Source: Jacaranda mimosifolia (Eukaryota > Streptophyta > Magnoliopsida > Lamiales > Bignoniaceae). From it: a stretch of DNA of 64,000 nucleotides. Location: positions 25,141,730 through 25,205,729 of the forward strand of contig CM032121.1 of assembly GCA_018894105.1 (NCBI GenBank). Reading direction: 5' to 3'. The position numbers and the translations under genes were made by a program. This document shows positions 59,690 through 64,000 of the stretch, one piece after another. Under the pieces are notes generated by a model that was not told the origin of the DNA, ran no database searches, and saw nothing but the letters and a program-made list of their open reading frames with translations. Numbering within the stretch: the first letter of the stretch is position 1; each line of letters opens with the position of its first letter.

Positions 59690-62600
59690 GTCCAACTATT
59701 TGTCAAAATATGGTCATATCTTCAAAATTTTCATCTTTGCATCTCCATGACCTGCAATAAAACCAAGTAAATAATGAATGGATGAAATCCATATTTCTCC
59801 TAGACATATACTAAATCATGGGATCGAAAAAGAGAAGTAAAATATCATCAGTACATTACTCAATTCCCAAGCAATGCATTTGTGAACAACTTCTCCAATG
59901 GTCTTTGAACCATCATGAGGGACAAGTAATTCAGTAGTTGGTATCAAAGCCTTCTCTACATAAAACTTCACATATGTAGGATATTCTTCTTGTTCTGCAA
60001 ATATCATATCAACAACAATGCCATGTGCCACAATTGTTTTTGGTAATTCATGACAGAACATGTGTACATGAGTCCCAACCTAAATGGACGTCATTGTATT
60101 AGAATTAGTATTATAAGAAAATAAACATGCCAATCAAACCAAAAAGTATAAATGTTGTTGAGAAAATAAACAAAGTACAAACCCAAAAGCAAATGTTTTC
60201 ACAATATATAGTTAAAAGATACAATTAATTGATTAACGAAAATAAGGAACCAAGGAATTTATAAGACCATGTTCCAATGAAGTCCATGTTGACACCACAA
60301 ATATATATATATATATATATATAGTAAAGAAACATGTAGATCAAAAACCAAGAAGAATAAATAAGTCAATAGGTAGCCTTTTCAAGGTACAAGTTCCAGA
60401 TGCATTTTCTCATCATTTTGCAACTAAGTCCAATAGACAGCTCAATATGAAATAAATATAAAACAAAATCATACTTCATAGATTATCAAATTGTATGGCC
60501 TCATATTGCGCCGCACACACCACTATATCATTCTAAGTAAAAGTAATTATTAGGAGTATCAAGTTGTATGTTAATGCCACAACTAGTGGATCAACATATT
60601 TCACAATGTCAGTTCGAAAAAAGTCTTATTTCACAATTTTAGCTCTAAAAAAGTCTTATATGTAACCTCAATAGAGGTGATGAGGTTACTAATACTAAGA
60701 CATATAAATGATCGAATTCTAAAATTAATGATTTAGACTTCACAGTGATAGAAAATTCACCAAGAATTAATCATATCTAATATATATATCCAATTGTATA
60801 TACCTTGACTAGATTATTACTACTCAAGTAATGCGCGATATTTTGTTTCCTTAGGTCACCTTCAACCTACAGCCATGAAATGAAGCCATGACAACAACAT
60901 ACAATATGTTAATAGTAATATAACATTCGATAAAGGAGTAATAACAACTACCTGAGGCTCTTTAGAAGAAAAAGCATCGCTCGGACTATTTAGAGTTGGT
61001 TTAAGCAACTTTGATGCACTCAGAACCTGCACATTCTTTTGCTTCTTAAGCTTTTCATTCACAGCCTGTGATGATTAATTTTATGTTTAGCAATGCTATA
61101 TGTGATTGCAAATATATTACCTTCATGAAAGAGTAAAAGAATAATTGCTTTTAATGTTGTACCTGTTTCTCTTTAAGAGACTGAACATCTTGTGATCTAT
61201 CCACATTTTGTTTAGGCGAGTTGTCAGCCTTCAAAAATTGCAAACATTTGTGCTTCTTAAATTTGTTGTTGACATCCTGCATTTTTTGTCAACACATAGC
61301 ATTAGTTTACTTAAAATTATTTATCAAAGTCGCAATAAAAAGATACATGCCCTTATAGGATCATAATACTCTTGTGCAGCTTTTGGCTTCTTAGACTTTC
61401 CACTGATAGCCTGGATTTAGCAAAATTATAGTAAGCAAAGTGCATGTATTTTACAACATTTGGGAAAAAAATCTATTTGTAACTTTCTAGTCATTTAATC
61501 ATAATTACCTCTTGATCTTCAATTCTGAGAGAATCATCCAACCCATTCAAGGTTTGATCATCGGAGCTTGATGCATCTTTAACCTACAAGATTAATTGTA
61601 TTAATCAAGTAGAATCCTAATAAATTTTACATCAAACAAATTGCTTACTTGCTTGAGCACTATTTAACAAGGATGTTAATGCTGGATATTGACTTATCAA
61701 CATTTCAAACTTGTTGGTTACATGGCTCATTTTTTCTTTCACCCTGAGTAATTCCTCTTATTCACGTACAACTTCATCTTTTAAAGTTTGCATTTGTTGC
61801 TTTTCCACAACCATTTCATCCTTAAGCTTTTTTAGTTCTTCACATTCTTGCTTTTGCAGATCATGCAATGCATTGGTGGCATGTTTCTGAGTTGGTGTAA
61901 CTCCTCTTCCTAGACATCTCACTCTACCATGATTGTCATTTCCCATAGCAGCTCTAAAAATTTCCACCTTAAATTCTCTTGTTCTCTCAATCTCTGGCTT
62001 TTTTGACAATTCTTGAGTAAAGTGCGCCTGCGAAAACAAAAATAAAGTGTAGAAGAACTTATAAAAGCTATTATCAGTTTCTACATTAATGTTTTCCTGG
62101 TTGTTTATTTTGTTTTTGACTTTAACTAGCCTATGGCGCATTAATATATGATAAATATGTTTGTTGTTTGCTGTCACTTTATGTGTTAGAATGGGAATGT
62201 ATGAAGCTTAAGACAACTTATGAGTAATAAAATACATATAGCATGTAAGAGTTAAATAATATAAATATATATATATATATGCATACTGCCACAACAAGCT
62301 AGACAATGAAAGTTATTCAAGTTAATTAATTAGTACTTACACAATTAGATAAGGAAGTTAATATGTGAACTTGAAAGTTAAAAGCACTTAGGACTCAACA
62401 TACTATGCTTTGTGCCTTTAGAAAGAATGTTCTGATCAACAAAAATAGAACATTTGCCATAAACAGAAAATAAAAATAGAATTGGTAATGCGTGCAGGAA
62501 CAAAAGACAGAAATAGAAACAATTTGAAAGTTCTATTAATCTAACATAATTTTATATCCGTAAACAAAAATAGGGAAAAAAAAAAAAGAAGCAATTTTAT

Positions 62601-64000
62601 TCATTGAAAAATTAAAAGCTGAATACAAAGAAATATATAAGGAAGCATATACTTACATGTAGATCTGATATATTATAGTCATCCTGGATCCCACTTCCAC
62701 GAGATCGAGACTCCATCCATGTATCAAGCTCAGTAGGATCTAACCCTTTCATTATCAACTAATATGCATGATTAAATAAAGTAATTAGGAACCAAAACTT
62801 CCAAATTCTAATTCAAACTACCAAATCAATGAAAGAGTTGTCAAATAACAAAGCTTACCTCTTGGTCAACAATAGCAAAAGAAGTCCTACCAGTCCTATG
62901 GAGGCATTGTTTCTTCCCAATGTTTATAGCATTTTTTCATGCAATCTCCTATCATCAATCAAATATATATATAAATTAAACATCTGCCTAAAATGAATGT
63001 AGTAGTAGTGCAAAAATTAAGTTGCTATAACCTGGACTTCTTCATCTTTCCAATACTCTACTAACTGTAACCATTGGTCATATTCTATGCGATCATCAGG
63101 TGGTGGTTTTCTTAGCTGCTCTTCATCATCTTTGCATGGTAGAAAGTACATAACTTTGACTCTATATCTCCACTTCCTCTATGCATCAGCAAGAGCACAC
63201 ATCACTATATTCTTTGCTTCAAGAGGGAGCATAGTATTGCACTAAAGCAAGATTCCAGGCCAAGCATCAGTAAACAAATAAAAAGCCAATAACTATCATA
63301 TATATATATATATATAAATCTATCATAAAGTGTAATTTTAAAAAAAGTTTCCTCTTATCTCTACTTCATCCCACGCCATCTCTTTCAAGTATTGGGGTAT
63401 CTGATGAAATTCCACAAAGTTCAAGGGTAATTTAACCCCTATCTTAGCCATACATCCTACTACAGTGCTATACTTGTTGACATCAGGTCCAATCGCTCTA
63501 CCATACTTATCCAAAGTAACTTCAAGTTTCTTTCCTATACCCCACTCTTTTGGGAATTTTGCAGACCCTCGTACCTTTTTGACATTTATAGATTTATTGA
63601 ATGTTGAATTCATTGCACCTGTGATTTCCACAAATAGTGAAAAGATAAATGTGAAAAGCTTATCAGGAAATAGCATCAACTTTAAGTGCTATCATGGTGA
63701 ATTATGCATTAATCCTAAATGTCATATGTTTTCGTTGTGCTTGAAAGATAATGAAGATGCATATTCCAATGAATTAAACTTTAATGAATATCTTTTAACG
63801 TACTTATGCCTGAATCACCTTGAGTTTTTGCCTGGGCAGCTCGACCTTGGGTAAATTCTTGCTCCATCTCACTACAAATTGATTGATCATCAGCCGATTG
63901 AGCTTTTTCTTTGAAGCTGTTTTCTTTCTTTTTCATGTGACATATTTAAGCCAATGTAGCACCAGATCGTCTCCTCTTGCCCTTTTCAGTGTTCAGCTGT
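59690..64000 (-). pseudogene. TNPA-like plant transposase (Transposase_24 family), decayed and partial
   Basis: Minus-strand exons with GT-AG borders include 64000-63819 (basic KGKRRRS), 63618-63365 (WGIGKKLEVTLDKYGRAIGP), 63241-63032 (KWRYRVKVMYF... QWLQLVEYW), 62948-62859 (GRTSFA), 62758-62657 and 62027-61649 (Arg/Gly CLGRGVTP, then a long charged coiled coil). Smaller linker exons run down to about 60840, and a C-terminal exon near 60080-59816 has a DUF8039-like fold signature (VAHGIVVD... TIGEVVHKCIAW). This order matches the En/Spm Transposase_24 family, whose TNPA-type proteins bind subterminal repeats. In-frame stops at 63956-63958 (TAA), 63179-63181 (TAG), 62937-62939 (TGA) and 61758-61760 (TAA) show that it is no longer functional as read. 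The N-terminus lies outside the window. Confidence 0.8.

Larger units (their letters stand above)
58836..64000 (-). mobile_element. CACTA (En/Spm) transposon, one end and TNPA-like gene region
   Basis: The left terminus CACTACAACAAAAAAGG lies at 58836, directly after AGT. The first 370 bp are filled with subterminal repeats, then non-coding sequence, then a minus-strand multi-exon TNPA-like gene that leaves the window on the right. The second terminus and any TNPD/TNP2 transposase are outside. Confidence 0.82.

Noticed and set aside
1..64000. CRISPR arrays, operons, phage or bacterial defence systems
   Set aside because: Introns, plant retrotransposons and base composition show a plant nuclear genome. 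No spaced identical repeats or prokaryotic gene clusters occur.

Overview
This window is plant nuclear DNA, most likely from a eudicot. It is AT-rich and full of mobile elements: long-LTR Ty3/gypsy and Ty1/copia elements primed by initiator tRNA-Met, CACTA, MULE, hAT, Harbinger-like and Helitron DNA transposons, and SINE-like units. It contains one intact intron-containing host gene. No rRNA or tRNA gene, CRISPR array or bacterial-type operon was seen. The species cannot be named from the sequence alone.

Left part (1-10 kb). A copia retrotransposon lies in minus orientation (interior 1-901, LTR 902-3130). It is followed by exon-like sequence of unknown identity (3131-3729) and a minus-strand GRF zinc-finger pseudogene (4490-4813). 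A hAT-type element (6121-6926) carries a SINE-like unit. A small foldback element (7136-7589) and a 69-bp hairpin (8145-8213) follow, then a non-autonomous MULE with a perfect 9-bp target-site duplication (9069-10174).

Helitron cluster (10.2-23.0 kb). Two minus-oriented non-autonomous Helitrons sit nearly head to tail. The first (10422-20660) was split by a 7.9-kb Ty3/gypsy element (11835-19722). That element has 2.7-kb LTRs, a PBS, a PPT, a 5-bp TSD and only a decayed gag, with no polymerase genes. The second Helitron and a duplicated flank still hold the empty sites of the gypsy element and the MULE.

Host gene (25.2-28.2 kb). A complete five-exon gene of the NPH3/RPT2-like (NRL) family encodes 622 residues: BTB domain, NPH3 domain, coiled coil, and a C-terminal RRxS motif of the 14-3-3-binding type.

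Repeat desert (28.9-42.5 kb). Three related AT-rich repeat copies are interrupted by two solo gypsy LTRs (30671-33308 plus; 36797-40116 minus) and a 1.15-kb non-autonomous CACTA element (34886-36039).

Decayed retrotransposons (42.6-57.6 kb). A gypsy element has gag, RNase H, integrase and a C-terminal tail but no protease or RT, and a Harbinger-like element (43877-45480) splits it between RNase H and integrase. A 5'-truncated copia pol follows with its 3' LTR (49108 to about 51190), a copia-type LTR split by a perfect-TSD solo LTR (52237-54244), and another copia LTR (54699-57276) carrying a 365-bp tandem duplication.

Right end (57.6-64 kb). A gypsy LTR (57626-58835) sits inside the copia interior and is itself cut by a CACTA transposon. 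That transposon has subterminal TTTGCTACG-type repeats and a stop-ridden TNPA/Transposase_24-like gene on the minus strand, and it runs off the window.

The most unusual signal is a conserved array of five to seven consecutive short perfect inverted repeats in every copy of the copia LTR. Each has the form stem-TTAA-(GGAG/AGAG/GGGG)-TTAA-stem. Stem sequences differ between hairpins but stay complementary, and one arm pair is kept by G:U wobble only on the element's sense strand.
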